Below are positions 10,116-27,900 of a stretch of DNA of 64,000 nt, piece by piece. Under the pieces are notes generated by a model, which made no database searches, was not told the DNA's origin, and saw only the letters and a program-made list of their open reading frames with translations. Location of the stretch: positions 56,026,091 through 56,090,090 of the forward strand of contig NC_053044.1 in assembly GCF_003473485.1 (NCBI RefSeq). The letters are read 5' to 3'. Within the stretch, counting starts at the first letter, position 1. Each line of letters begins with the position of its first letter. This DNA comes from Medicago truncatula (taxonomy: Eukaryota; Streptophyta; Magnoliopsida; Fabales; Fabaceae). Made by a program: the position numbers and the translations under genes.

Positions 10116-11685
10116 CTCAATTCAGGTATTTGTTCATCTGATTTGTGAGTTAGTTTGAATCGTATTAGGTGTGATTTTGCTGAGTTGAGAATATATTAAG
10201 TGATTTGTGAGTTAGTTTGAATCTATTATGTTCTTGTATTCTGTTTTTAGATTCATGGTTTAATAAGTTCACTGTGTTGTCAATAAAGATATGAAATCCT
10301 TAGTTAGCTAGCCTTTAGATGCTAATGAATCATGGTTTGAAAGATTCACTATGTTTAAATGAGCTGAAACGTGGGGACACTCAGATATATGTTATTACTC
10401 GTTTACGCGTAATATAATCAGGTTATTTCACGAAGTCATGAATTTCAATTTGACTTGATATGATTTATTTTAATGGAAATTAGTTTAGTGTTTTGTCCAC
10501 TATGTTTGACTTCACGGTAAGTTTGACGAAACCATGGTGACATCGTTATTTTATTGAAATTTCAAAGTTTATCTTTTGTCAAAATCATCACTACAATATT
10601 AAATAAGTTGCCTTAGATTGTCAAAGAAAAACTCTTGTTAATTTTTTCTCTCGTGTTGTTGCTTTCTTATTTTGTATGTAAAGAAATATTCTTGTGGACC
10701 TTATTGTAGGTAAGTCATAGTTGCTTGTTTGGTTGTCTTGTTGTCACATATTTTTATATGGCATCTTGTTTATGATTTGCTTATGGCTATAAAATATTGG
10801 TGAAGTTAAATACAACTGGGTATGAATAAATAATAAAGAATCACTAATCCAATTAGAAGGCTTATATAGGTCTTTTATCCAGTCTTGTACATTTCCTAGT
10901 TTTACACATTAAGATATTCCTAACTATCTATCTAGTGCGTGTGTCTTGGTCTATTGAGTTTGGACTTTTTACTATTTGTGGTCCTTTATTTTCTTACTTA
11001 TGTCAGCACATATTTTGTATATCAATCAAATATCTCCCTTTTAATTTTGTGGTCCTTTATTTAACTTTGATAAATCTAAACTGAGTTCATTTTTTTATTT
11101 TTTTGTTGGTTTACTTGTGCTTGTAGAATATCTCGTGCTTTTGATTTTTTCTGCCGATTCTGCACTGAGCATTTTTCGTTGACTATCCTCACTTCTCGTG
11201 AATCAGGTTAGTTCACCCTGTCGTTTTTCTTAAGGTAGAGAGATAACATCTTGGGCATATGGGTTCTATGCTGGAAATCGAACAATAAATAATTAAAATT
11301 TCCTTCCATATGACACAGGAAATCATTTGTTAGAGGTAGCTTTAACCACTAGACGTTGAATCCCTTGTCACGAGTACCTTTGTAGTTGGGTGTTTTTTTG
11401 ATGTTTGCGACTACTTTCGCTATATGTTCACTGGCCGTACAATTTTTTTAGTTTTGTAAATTAGATGTTCTTCATGTTTCAGTTTTAATAGGGGGTGTAC
11501 AAGTTATTGCTGATAAGTGGTGGTTTTTTAGGGGGGTGTGAGCAGCAGAAACAATAAATGGAATATTATACAATATAATATTTTTCATTAAAATATTCCA
11601 GCAGGTAAAAATTGCTTTTTTACCGCCACCTGTCCAAAAATCTAAGCCTTGTGCATGGTGCACAAATCTTCCCCTTGTGCACCCT
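10116..11685. other. AT-rich non-coding DNA
   Basis: No frame or RNA gene that I can support. Short direct repeats occur (for example GTGATTTGTGAGTTAGTTTG near 10140 and 10200). Confidence 0.4.
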
Positions 11686-12175
11686 AAATGCCACCAATTT
11701 AAAGGATTAAAATTGTAAACAGGAAAGATGGCAAACTTCCAAAGAAATGGACACTGGAAACAGCTGCTTGTATGTGGATAAGACAACAAAATCAGACGGG
11801 TGGTCGGGATCACGGGCGCTGCACTGAGACATGTCATGTCATCTCCCCTTCCCCCCAAAAAGGCCCCACGTCTCTTAGATCAAGTCCCATTTACCAAATC
11901 TTTAAACCTTTTCCTTTGACAACAAATTAACAATAACCCAACTCCATTTCAATCAATAATCTTCAGATAGCAACACCTCAACTACCCTCTTGCACAATTA
12001 GCACATGCACCACCTATGGAAGTGAAAAAGAAGAAGGAAAAAAACACCTGTTTCTAATTCTTTAATTATTTTCTCCTGTAACAATCCTTCTAACTCCTAA
12101 GCATTATAGTACAACACTGTTTACTCTCTAATTATTTATCATTTTTACACTTGTATCATTCTTAGTTTCTATGAC
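11686..12175. repeat. Duplicated non-coding block, copy 1
   Basis: The sequence from TAAATGCCA through ACACTTGTATCATTCT matches 19248-19665 almost base for base. Differences include 4 bp (AAAC) and 9 bp length changes and a 64-bp segment present only here (about 12074-12137). The block includes a CCACGTCTC G-box-like core and polypyrimidine stretches, so it looks promoter-like, but no gene start follows it within 1.5 kb. Copy 2 abuts the 3' end of CKX. Confidence 0.85.
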
Positions 12176-12207
12176 TTTGAATGTAACTCTTGTTTAGGAG
12201 AAACTAA

Positions 12208-13408
12208 GGGGGGTGTATTGGATTAGGATTTTAAAAGACAATTTTAATAAAAAAAGTCTTTAAGATTTTAAAAGACTTTGTGAGATTGTATTGATTCTGT
12301 GAGATTTTAAAAGACTTTTTATGTAAAAAACTTTATACACTCAAGATTTTAAAGGATTTATCACACTGACTTATAAGGATTTCAAAAGATTTTATGTGAT
12401 TTTAAAATTTCAAAGGATTCAATGAATTTTAGGGGAAAAAGAACAAACTTTCAAGCGTGAATGATAAAAATAATGAACAAATAAATTCTAGTGTTTGAAT
12501 AAAGAAAAATAAAATAAATAAAAAATTCTTTTACTATTGATTTTCAAATTTTAAGAATTTTATGAATTTTATAAGATTTTACGGGACTAAAAAACACTCT
12601 AACACATTATTCTCAATACACATTTTTTATTTGTTAAAAATGTTATTCCCACAAAATTCAATTGTACATATTTAAAATTATGCCAGCACTTACAAATCTT
12701 TCAAAAAAAAAAATTGTGTCAGCCATTACAAATCGGTCGAGTTTACACGAGTGTTAACTTAGTCAAACTCGTTAAACCTTCCGATTTTACCAGAAACCGA
12801 GTTTACCTCAGAGTTAACACGATTTTTGTACCTAAAAACGTAAATTCGATAATCTCAGAGAGTTAACACTCGATTTGCGGAACATTGATTACGATATACT
12901 CTGTATAATAATATTCTCAATACAATTTTTTATTTTTTTATGAGATAGAGAGAGGGAGAGAGGGGGGATGAGAGATGAGAGAGAGAGAGAGAGAATGGAG
13001 AGATAGAGAAACGAAGAGAGAAAGGAGAGAATAGGGAGGGGAGGGAGAGAGAGAGAAAGGAGAAGAAAGAGATAGTAACTTTTAAAAGAAAAACAATCTC
13101 AAGAAATCTCATCTTTTTATGAAAGACTTGTTAAAATTACACTACAAAATCCCACAAAATCCATCAAAATCCAATTTATTAAACAATCCTTCGAAATTTG
13201 AATGATTTTGAATACCACAAGACTTTTTTTAAGTGATGAAAAGTCTTGATTGAATACCTCAAGACTTTTTTAAAATGACAAAGAGTCTTGATTGAATATC
13301 ACATGACTTTTTTTAAGTTACAAAAAATCTTGATCGAATACCACAAGACTTTTTCATAATTAAAAAGTCTTTTAAAATCCCATAGAATCCTAATCTAATA
13401 CATCCCCC
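12208..13408. mobile_element. PIF/Harbinger-type element with TAA duplication
   Basis: The left end GGGGGGTGTATTGGATTAGG and the reversed right end GGGGGATGTATTAGATTAGG are inverted, and similarity continues into AAAAGACTTTTT-type repeats on both arms. The trinucleotide TAA flanks both ends (12205-12207, 13409-13411), the usual TSD of PIF/Harbinger. The 1.2-kb body contains repeated AAGTCTTGATTGAATA units on the right arm, inverted CGAGTTTAC/GTTAACTC motifs in the middle and a GA-rich microsatellite at 12945-13070. No transposase is encoded. Confidence 0.7.
12945..13075. repeat. GA-rich simple repeat
   Basis: A 130-bp purine tract dominated by GAGA and GGGAG units lies inside the Harbinger-type element. 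Minus-strand frames across it are Ser/Leu/Pro-rich translation of the repeat, not genes. Confidence 0.8.
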
Positions 13409-13861
13409 TAAGTCTAATCATTCTTGTGTCATATAAAGGATAGATCAGGGGTCTAGTTACATCCGGTCTGGTTGGGCGATTTTGTAGAAACTAAATGAAT
13501 GCGACGTCGTTTTTAGAGAACCAGAACCTCTGACACTTGCCCTAACCCCCTGATTCACAACCACATACTCGCCGGAGCACCACCCTCAACGTTGAGTCGT
13601 TCACGCAAACTCGCCGGGAAAGTCACCGTCATCAAATCCTCCTTGTAAGTTCTTCTGTTCCATTTTCACTGATTCTTAGAACTTTTGTTTTGATTGCTTC
13701 ATTACCGATATAGTATTTCAAATTCAATGTAGCGGTTAATTGTCATTGTTCTCTTCAAATTCGGCGCTAGCACGAAGCTTGTTTGGTGATCAGAGCTACC
13801 GAAACTCCGTAAGAGAAGAATCTCAATTTTTCTATTGTTTGATTCCCAATTCAACCTAGAA

Positions 13862-16589
13862 ATGAGTTCAGGTATTTGTTTCTCTTTCATTTTTTTCTTC
13901 TTCTTTAATTTGATAAATCACTCATATGTCTCATGGTTAAGTTTCTATGTTTTGAAAATCAAAGAAAATTATGATTTGTTATACTGGATTCAAAATTGTG
14001 TGAACCGATTTAGGTCTGTTTGGATTAAAAAAACTTATTTTGAACCTTATATCATAAGTGCCTATGTAGTATAAGCTATTTCTAAAACAAATGATTAAAT
14101 AAAGTTAAATTGTTTTCATATAAGTTATAAGCTGTTTTCACAAGCTATCTTGAAGAGCTTGTGAAAATAAGGTGAAAATAGCTTATGAACATGTCATAAA
14201 TTGTTTTTATTAGTTTTCCCAACGAGTCTTATAACTCATAAGTGCCTGCCTGTGCAGTAGATAAGTTCAAAACTTCAAATAAGCCAATCCAAACAGCTCC
14301 TCGTTGTTCTCTCTAGTACTATAATATAAGCTATTTCTGGCCTCTATTTGCTTTGATTCTAAAATTGTATTCTCTGAAACTGTTGTGATAATTAGGTGGT
14401 GCATTTGGTGGCAACCGAGGGCTCCGTCCGGTGCCTCCAGAGAAGGGAGTTTTTCCATTGGATCACATGCATTTGTGTGACCTGGTATGCTTCTTCTCTC
14501 AATTCTCCATCAACAACTGAAGATTAAGATGTATATTATATTTATACGTCAAATAATAAGTAAAGCCCTTGCAAGTTTTCGTCTTTTAATTATGAGCTAG
14601 GTTTTTATTGATAGGTTAATTTCAGCGTTAAGGACAGAGTTTAAGGTATTTGGCCCGGTGATTAGACTTGTTAGCTGTATTATAGTCCATTTAAACAACT
14701 TAGTGATTGTAATCCCATGACTTTTGAAATAATATTCAGCAAATCATTTCCAAATTTACAAAATTTGTCCAGATTAGAAACAAAAATGGGGGTTTACTCA
14801 TCAAAGTTAAATTTTTTGTTCTATTTAGATTCTCTAAAAAGGTAAAACTAAAGTGAACCGAAAAGAATAGAGTGTGTTTGTTCTAATGTTAACACATGTT
14901 CCAAAGTATGCTTAACACCAGAGCTGCAATTTGTTGCTATGTCTGTAATGTGCATTTTCGAGTGTTTGATGCCAAAACAAACTGGCAGTAGATTGTTTCA
15001 TTCTTTTCAGTTACACAGATGCTGTCGGAGTTTATCATGTCAGTCTTCTTGTACCTTAATTTCTTTATTGGCCTCATTTCAGGACAAGAAAGAGTATCTC
15101 AACTGCTTAAAGACTGCTGGGAACAAGTCTGAAATATGCAGGGGGTTCTCAAAAAAATATCTGCAATGTCGTATGGAAAAGTGAGTTGGTTTCACTGTAC
15201 TATAGATGTAGTTATCCTAACATTTCTGATGTACTTATGGTAGCTGAATATTATTACCAGTTACCATAGTCTAACTTGATGAATAAGCAGCTTTGTCAAA
15301 TAATTGAAGTCTTTTGTGGATTTGAGTTAATCATTCTCAGCTTATCTATTTGAGCGAGCATTGCAGTTTTAGCGGGGAAACTCATTACTAACTAATTGTC
15401 ACTTTGACCATGAAATGGAATAAAACAAAATACAAAGACGAACCTACCGAAAGTCTTGATTATCAATATAATTATATACCAAAAAGAAAAATTGCTGGAA
15501 TGAAGAGTCATAGATGTGTCACAACTATCACATATGAAGGATACTCCCTGCGACAAAATTATATTGATAATCAAGAATTTAGACTGAAATATATGCAAAA
15601 TTTAGACCGAAAGATAAGCAAAGGGGTCCAATTTGGTCCAAAATTTTGAACCGGAAACATTTGACTTGGGACTCCTTTTGCTTATATTTTGTTACAGGGG
15701 ACTAACATGGAGGAATTACTCCAATAGCTCCTATGGCTTCCATTGTTTGTCCAAGCCGTAATTTTAAAATAATTTAGGCTTTGTTTGGGAGTTTGGAGGG
15801 GAGGGGAGGGGAGGGCTTTGGGGAGTGTGAAATATTGAGAAAAATGGAGATATCTTTCATATTTTTTCGAAGAGTATAGTTTTAGCGAATGATAAATCAA
15901 TGCTTATGATTAATATATTTTTTATTTTAAAAATATTATAACAACATATATTAAATTTGAAGAATTCATATTAACCCCTCAAAACCCTCCTCCAATACAA
16001 TTTTTGAGTTCTCCCAAATGAGGAGGATTTGGTATTATAAACAAACCCCCCAAAGCCTTCCCCTCCCCTCCCAATTTCCTCCACTTACTCCTTCCTTTTT
16101 TCCAAAACCCATCCCTCTCTTCCCCTCCAAACTCGCAAACACCGCCTTAGTGTCTTCAATGTTTTTGTACAAATCTCTATTGTTCTTATGATTCTGATAA
16201 CCTGTTTTAGTTGTTCTTTGCATAGGAGTATGGCAAGATGTAGTAACACAGGTTGAATGCTATTTTTATACGACAATTTGCAATGAAATTATTAAGTCTC
16301 GTCAATTTGTAGTAAAGCTGACAGTTCTAGTGGACATATTGATCCGTTTTTATTATTTATTGGTAAATATTGATATGTTACTGCTGTTGATGTTATTTCT
16401 GGTATGTATGGATTTTAGGTTTGTTTTGATTGGAGTTGTGTTATCACTGGTTAGCTATGAACTTTATAATTGACATCTTGCAGGAACTTGATGGCAAAGC
16501 AAGATTTGGCAGAACTTGGTTTTAAGGAAGGTAATGCAGAATCTGCTGTAGGGAAAACTACTGAGAGGATTGGTGATCAAGAGCAATGA
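13862..16589 (+). CDS. COX19: COX19-type twin CX9C mitochondrial protein
   Basis: Four exons join in phase: 13862-13871, 14396-14484, 15083-15180 and 16484-16589, giving 100 aa. All introns are GT-AG. The N-terminal part has GGAFGGNRGLRPVPPEKG and FPLDH, and the CHCH domain has two CX9C pairs, Cys31-Cys41 and Cys52-Cys62, followed by NLMAKQDLAELGF, as in plant and yeast COX19. The family works in the mitochondrial intermembrane space, where disulfides formed by the MIA40 pathway fold the helical hairpin; it is involved in copper supply to cytochrome c oxidase assembly. Length matches the family. The first exon codes only MSS plus one base, so ORF scans miss it. Introns 1 and 3 carry MITEs. 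A GTAAGT at 13647 and a TAG two bases before the ATG suggest a 5'UTR intron. Confidence 0.93.
14012..14300. mobile_element. MITE in COX19 intron 1
   Basis: The left end GTCTGTTTGGATTAAAAAAA and the reversed right end GAGCTGTTTGGATTGGCTTA are inverted, followed by CTTATTT-type arms and the paired ATAAGTGCCT motifs. The interior has alternating AAGCTATTTTC and GAAAATAGCTT inverted segments. I could not identify a clear TSD. Related but decayed AAGCTATTTTC sequence lies at 9140-9555. Confidence 0.55.
15777..16146. mobile_element. Harbinger-type MITE in COX19 intron 3
   Basis: The left end GGCTTTGTTTGGGAGTTTGG and the reversed right end GGCGGTGTTTGCGAGTTTGG form inverted repeats that include a GGGGAGGGGAGG tract. 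TTA occurs at both borders (15774-15776, 16147-16149), fitting PIF/Harbinger transposition. The 370-bp element is non-coding; the two minus-strand frames overlapping its right end are by-products. Confidence 0.72.
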
Positions 16590-18559
16590 ACTCAGAGAAT
16601 TTAGAATGTATATTAATATTAGTTTTGAGGTTAAGTTTTGGTAATGCCATTCTTTCCTTTTTCATTCAGTTCATTTGATAACCAAATGTCTAACCATATA
16701 ATAATTATTAGTTTTTCTTTTTTCAATACATTCAGTAGTCATTTTGTACATTTGAAAATTCACTTAATATATTGTTTTATAATTTAATAATAATTTACTA
16801 ATTAAAATATAATATTTTGAAATATTTAATTTATAGGGATGTGATTATGATTCAGTAATGATCAAATCAGTAAGTTTGATCTGATGCTGTTATTGGGTGA
16901 TCAATTCAATCATGATACTTTGTCCAAAATGTCACCCATTGATCAGCCATAACAACTAAACAATGTTCATTGTCACATAACTACTATAACAAAGCCATTA
17001 AGGTGGCTTGTTTTGTTGTTGCAAGGCTATCAAAATATCTTGGGATCAAAGTTGAAGTCATCAAAATAATCAGTAAGTCTAGGTCTCAAAAGGCTAGTAA
17101 AGAAGTTGAGACCAATCCACATAAGATTGCTCGTCAACAATGAGACCATCTTCTAACTGTGGCTAGTGGTATGATAGAATTATTATCAAACTGGAGGCAC
17201 TGTTTTATTGTTCAGCTATGATTATAAGCAGCAATAAACTGTTCACAACTCACAAGGAGAAGTGTTAAAATTGTTACAAATTCTAAAGTAGCTTCACACT
17301 CACTGCACTGTTATTTGCTTTCACCACGTTATGAAACACACTGCCACAATTTTAAGGATAACATTGAAATTCACTATTTAAGGTATTAGCTTTATAAGTG
17401 TTCGATAAATTAAGACTTTATGCTTGGACATAGCAAAATGTACAAAGGGTTCAGTGACTTGTACACGACTCACATATGCGCATTGCATGATACTTCAATG
17501 AAAAGTTTGTTTATTTCAATATTGCATATAACCAACCATATTAACATGGCACCATAATACAAATTGATCAAACCACAACATAAAAATATCTCTATTCCTC
17601 GACTGGACACACCCAAGAAGTGCTCTCAATAACACAACCCAAGACTTATTTATATCTCGCATAATTATTTAGCTATATATATCGTTTTTATTTAGATCAA
17701 GGAAGAATTTCAGCTTTAGGATTACCACTTTCAACTGGGGAGGGTTGGAGATCATTTATTAGGAGAAAGTTGGGTAGTTTATGAATATTTTATTTTCTTA
17801 TCAATATTGTTTTGCATGGAATAAAATTGGCTCCATACATCACTTCAATTTATAAAACTATTAACTTGCATGTTTACTTTTGCTTATAATCAAGTCTTGA
17901 GGGAGTACTTTTATTTTGAGTGACAAAACTGAAGTATTTTACTTGCTCAATAGTTAAATTGGTTGACCTCAATCATAGAGCCTGTGTATATGCTGCTGCC
18001 TATATCTGGTGTTTGTTTTAGAAATCACAATTCTATTTATACTAATATAGGTGAATCAGGTGACAAGAATGAATTACTTGCCTTCTCCATTTGTTCTGTT
18101 TATGCAACTATCAGATTGTTTTGAAACACTGTTTTGAATCTGGTGATTAATTTAGTGAATTACTCTGGTCTGATAACCGACATCCAAATAGGAGAACGTT
18201 GCATCCGTTAATATAGGCATTAGGTTCTGCTGACAGGCCGTTAAAGTTTTGCTTTGCAAATCCTTGTTTATCAAATGCAAGAGTTCCTTTCACTGGGCAA
18301 ATAATACCATTCCGTTTGGAGTTCACTTCTGCATACTACCTGTTCTTGCATGCACCCCTTGCTTAAAATATTAAGAATTAAGACAGTATATATTCCAACA
18401 TTTCAACCTTACATTTAATTTCTAATCTCATTTATTCTTTGCGTCCTTTTTTCCATCATAATCCTCACGTGATATTTCTTCCTGATCACTCCTATTTTTA
18501 TTCGGTGTGGAGATTGAATATAAAAATGGTTACGGAAGTATAATTTCTCAAATTAATAA
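16590..18559. other. Non-coding DNA downstream of COX19
   Basis: The first 150 bases are likely 3'UTR. Beyond that there is no frame, RNA gene or repeat boundary that I can support. Confidence 0.4.
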
Positions 18560-18801
18560 GAGTAAATATAAGTTGACACCCTTTTGTTTGTACCACTCTT
18601 GTACCATCCTATGTGGTATGGGTATCTTGGTAATTTTACCTCAAAACTACAACCACTCTTTAATCCACTGCTTGTCTCTCATAACCACTCTTTAGAATTG
18701 TACAAGACAAACAACATTGTTTTAAAAGGCACGAGGGGATCATTTCCTAAGAGTGGTACAAAGGTGGTATGCCACCTAAGCATGTCCACCTATCATCACT
18801 C
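18560..18801. mobile_element. MULE-type MITE, family M4, copy 1
   Basis: The ends are GAGTAAATATAAGTTGACAC and, reversed, GAGTGATGATAGGTGGACAT. Both lie between identical 9-bp repeats AATTAATAA (18551-18559, 18802-18810). The terminal pattern GAGTnAT...GACACCC and the inner TGCCACC are shared with three MITEs inside CKX introns (23007, 24427, 24963). At 242 bp it is longer and more diverged than those copies. Confidence 0.7.
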
Positions 18802-19247
18802 AATTAATAATGGACAACCTGATGAAATTATATGCACGAGGAATTTGGTAATTAAGTGCATATTTATATTTGTGGTAGGATTGTTAGAATCATGATTTAT
18901 GATGAACTATCATCATTTTGACGTGGGGACTGAACTACTCTTATTTGTAAGAGGAACCAATATAAATTACTTTGTGTCTTTCTTCTCTCTCTAATTCTTT
19001 ATCTTTTATTTACGTCTTTTTTGTGTCTTTCTTCTTTCTCTAATTCTTTATCTTTTATTTACGTCTTTTGTATTGCTGATGCATTCAAACTGCAACATCA
19101 GATTTTGTCTAGATTGATCTTAACACTTTGAAAAAGAAATCGAAGAAAAACTCAAACAATTTATAGTGGTTCCAAGTTATAACTTTGTAGCTAAATCAAA
19201 ATCATTGATTTTTCAAACTAACTGCTCATCAAAATAGACACTGAGCT

Positions 19248-19665
19248 AAATGCCAGTTAATTGTCTAATTTAAAGGATTAAAATTGTAAACAGGAAAGAT
19301 GGCAAACTTCCAAAGAAATGGACACTGGAAACAAACAGCTGCTTGTATGTGGATAAGACAACAAAATCAGACGGGTGGTCGGGATCACGGGCGCTGCACT
19401 GAGACATGTCATGTCATCTCCCAAAAAGGCCCCACGTCTCTTAGATCAAGTCCCATTTACCAAATCTTTAAACCTTTTCCTTTGACAACAAATTAACAAT
19501 AACCCAACTCCATTTCAATCAATAATCTTCAGATAGCAACACCTCAACTACCCTCTTGCACAATTAGCACATGCACCACCTATGGATGTGAAAAAGAAGA
19601 AGGAAAAAAACACCTGTTTCTAATTCTTTAATTATTTATCATTTTTACACTTGTATCATTCTGAG
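19248..19665. repeat. Duplicated non-coding block, copy 2
   Basis: This is the partner of 11686-12175. It ends about 20 bases short of the CKX stop codon on the opposite reading direction, so it forms the 3' flank, and probably part of the 3'UTR or polyadenylation region, of CKX. It lacks the 64-bp segment seen in copy 1. Confidence 0.85.
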
Positions 19666-19683
19666 TTTATTTCGTTTGCTGCA

Positions 19684-26252
<6,569 letters not shown>

Positions 26253-27094
26253 TGATGATTATTTATTTTTTTCAAACCCTATATATCTATGATATTGTAT
26301 ATAACGGAAAACTAATTATACAAGCCCCTAGCTACGTGCATGTGCGACCCATATGTAATTAGCTAGAAAAGATTAATAAGAAAAGTGGGTTATAGAAAGA
26401 AAAAATGTTGGGAAACTAGGTCCAAAGAGAACAAAATCTTGGAGCAGCGTTGTGTTGTGGATTGACGTAAGCAGGATTTTCACTTTAAAGATTTTGTACG
26501 AAAGCCAATTTGCAGAAATGAGATAAAAGAAGATTCTTGCTGCTCGGTCTCACTTTCTTCTCTCTAGCTAGCTACCTTAGATTTCTTTCTTTTTAATCTC
26601 TATAGTATAGGTGCAATTTAGTGAGGAGTATCTTCTTGAGGAACGAGTATATATGTCAGAAAGAATAAAAGAAAAGAAAGAAAGTGTGGTGTGACTGTTG
26701 GTTGTGAATTATGTGATGAATGGGAGTCCGAGTCATAACTCTGTGTGTGTCTCGGATTTCAGATACAAATCCTCTCAATTTATAGAGAGAGACACGCAAT
26801 AACTGCTAGAACCTGAGGAGAGGAGGGTTAAGAGATAGACCTTGAGTTTGGAAAGGCACGGCACGTGGGACAAGCCACCAGTTATGTGCCTCATTATGGA
26901 AATATAGTTGGTACTCTTACTTTCTTTTATAGAACGACAGAGAAAAAAAAAGGAAAAGAAAACCTAAAACATAGGTATTTAGGGGCATCAAAACTCAACA
27001 TGAACTCCAACGTACTTATGGATACAAAATTATCCGCACTTGCCAGATATCCGCGGATAAAATCGGTCAATACAGTACAGATACTTTAACGGAT
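26253..27094 (-). promoter_or_regulatory. CKX upstream region
   Basis: The 840 bases upstream of the CKX start on the minus strand probably include the leader and promoter. There are TC/AG-rich tracts near 26560-26700 (seen on the plus strand as AAAGAAAGAAAG) and a GCACGTGGG G-box-type core at 26862-26870. No TATA box can be named with confidence. Confidence 0.3.
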
Positions 27095-27102
27095 ATTTTA
27101 AC

Positions 27103-27892
27103 TAGGAGTGTTTGCTGTACGGTTTGGTTCGTTTTTAAGGCTAAAAGTCATCCAAACAGACAAGATAAAAAAACACGCGGTTTGGTTTGATTCGGTTAAC
27201 TTTTAAAATACAATCCGAACCAAACCAATGCAGTTTGGGTTGGATTGGTTGGTGCGGTTTTTTCAAGACAACATAATTTTTTGTTTCCAACATTAAAATC
27301 GAGTTAAAAATGTAAAGCACAACATATTTTTAGCAATGTTTTTAATTTCATTCCAAATTACATTTTCATTTTCACCAAACTACATAAACCAAATTAAAAA
27401 CGTGGACAAAAATTAATAATGTTATGTAAGAAATGTAAAATACTAAGATTTTATCATTCTCTAAAACTTCAAGTAGCACTGTTAGCCTGCATTTTCGACA
27501 GGCTACAATAAATATAGTCAATTAAGTTTGACTCAAGTTTTGAAGAAGTCTGATCGAGTTTGACTCATGGTAAATAAACACATAAATACATTTTTTAAAT
27601 AAAAAGCAAAGAAGAAACTCCACAAGATAAAAAAAAATATGTCATTTTATAAAAGTTTCCGTTGAGTTTGTATGAGTATTGGTATATGTCACATATATTT
27701 TAATTAGTGCTTTTATTATGTTGCGGTTTGGTTTGGTTTGGTTGGTAAAATAAAAACCGCAAACCAAACCAAACCATGCAGTTGAGTAAAAAAGTGATAT
27801 GAATACATCCAAACCAAATGCAGTTTTTTGCGATTTCGGTTGGTTCAGTTTACGATTTTTCTATTGGGTTGGTTCGGTTTTGAACACCTCTA
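27103..27892. mobile_element. hAT-type non-autonomous element
   Basis: Flanked by a perfect 8-bp duplication ATTTTAAC (27095-27102, 27893-27900), the length used by hAT elements. The left end TAGGAGTGTTTGC and the reversed right end TAGAGGTGTTCAAAACCGAA are imperfect inverted repeats. The arms are full of GGTTTGGTT/AACCAAACC, so each half can pair with the other. No transposase frame is present in the 790 bp. Confidence 0.85.
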
Positions 27893-27900
27893 ATTTTAAC

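Noticed and set aside
11472..11858. 128-codon minus-strand frame
   Set aside because: Overlaps the duplicated non-coding block, and copy 2 at 19.3 kb does not preserve the frame because of the AAAC and 9-base differences.
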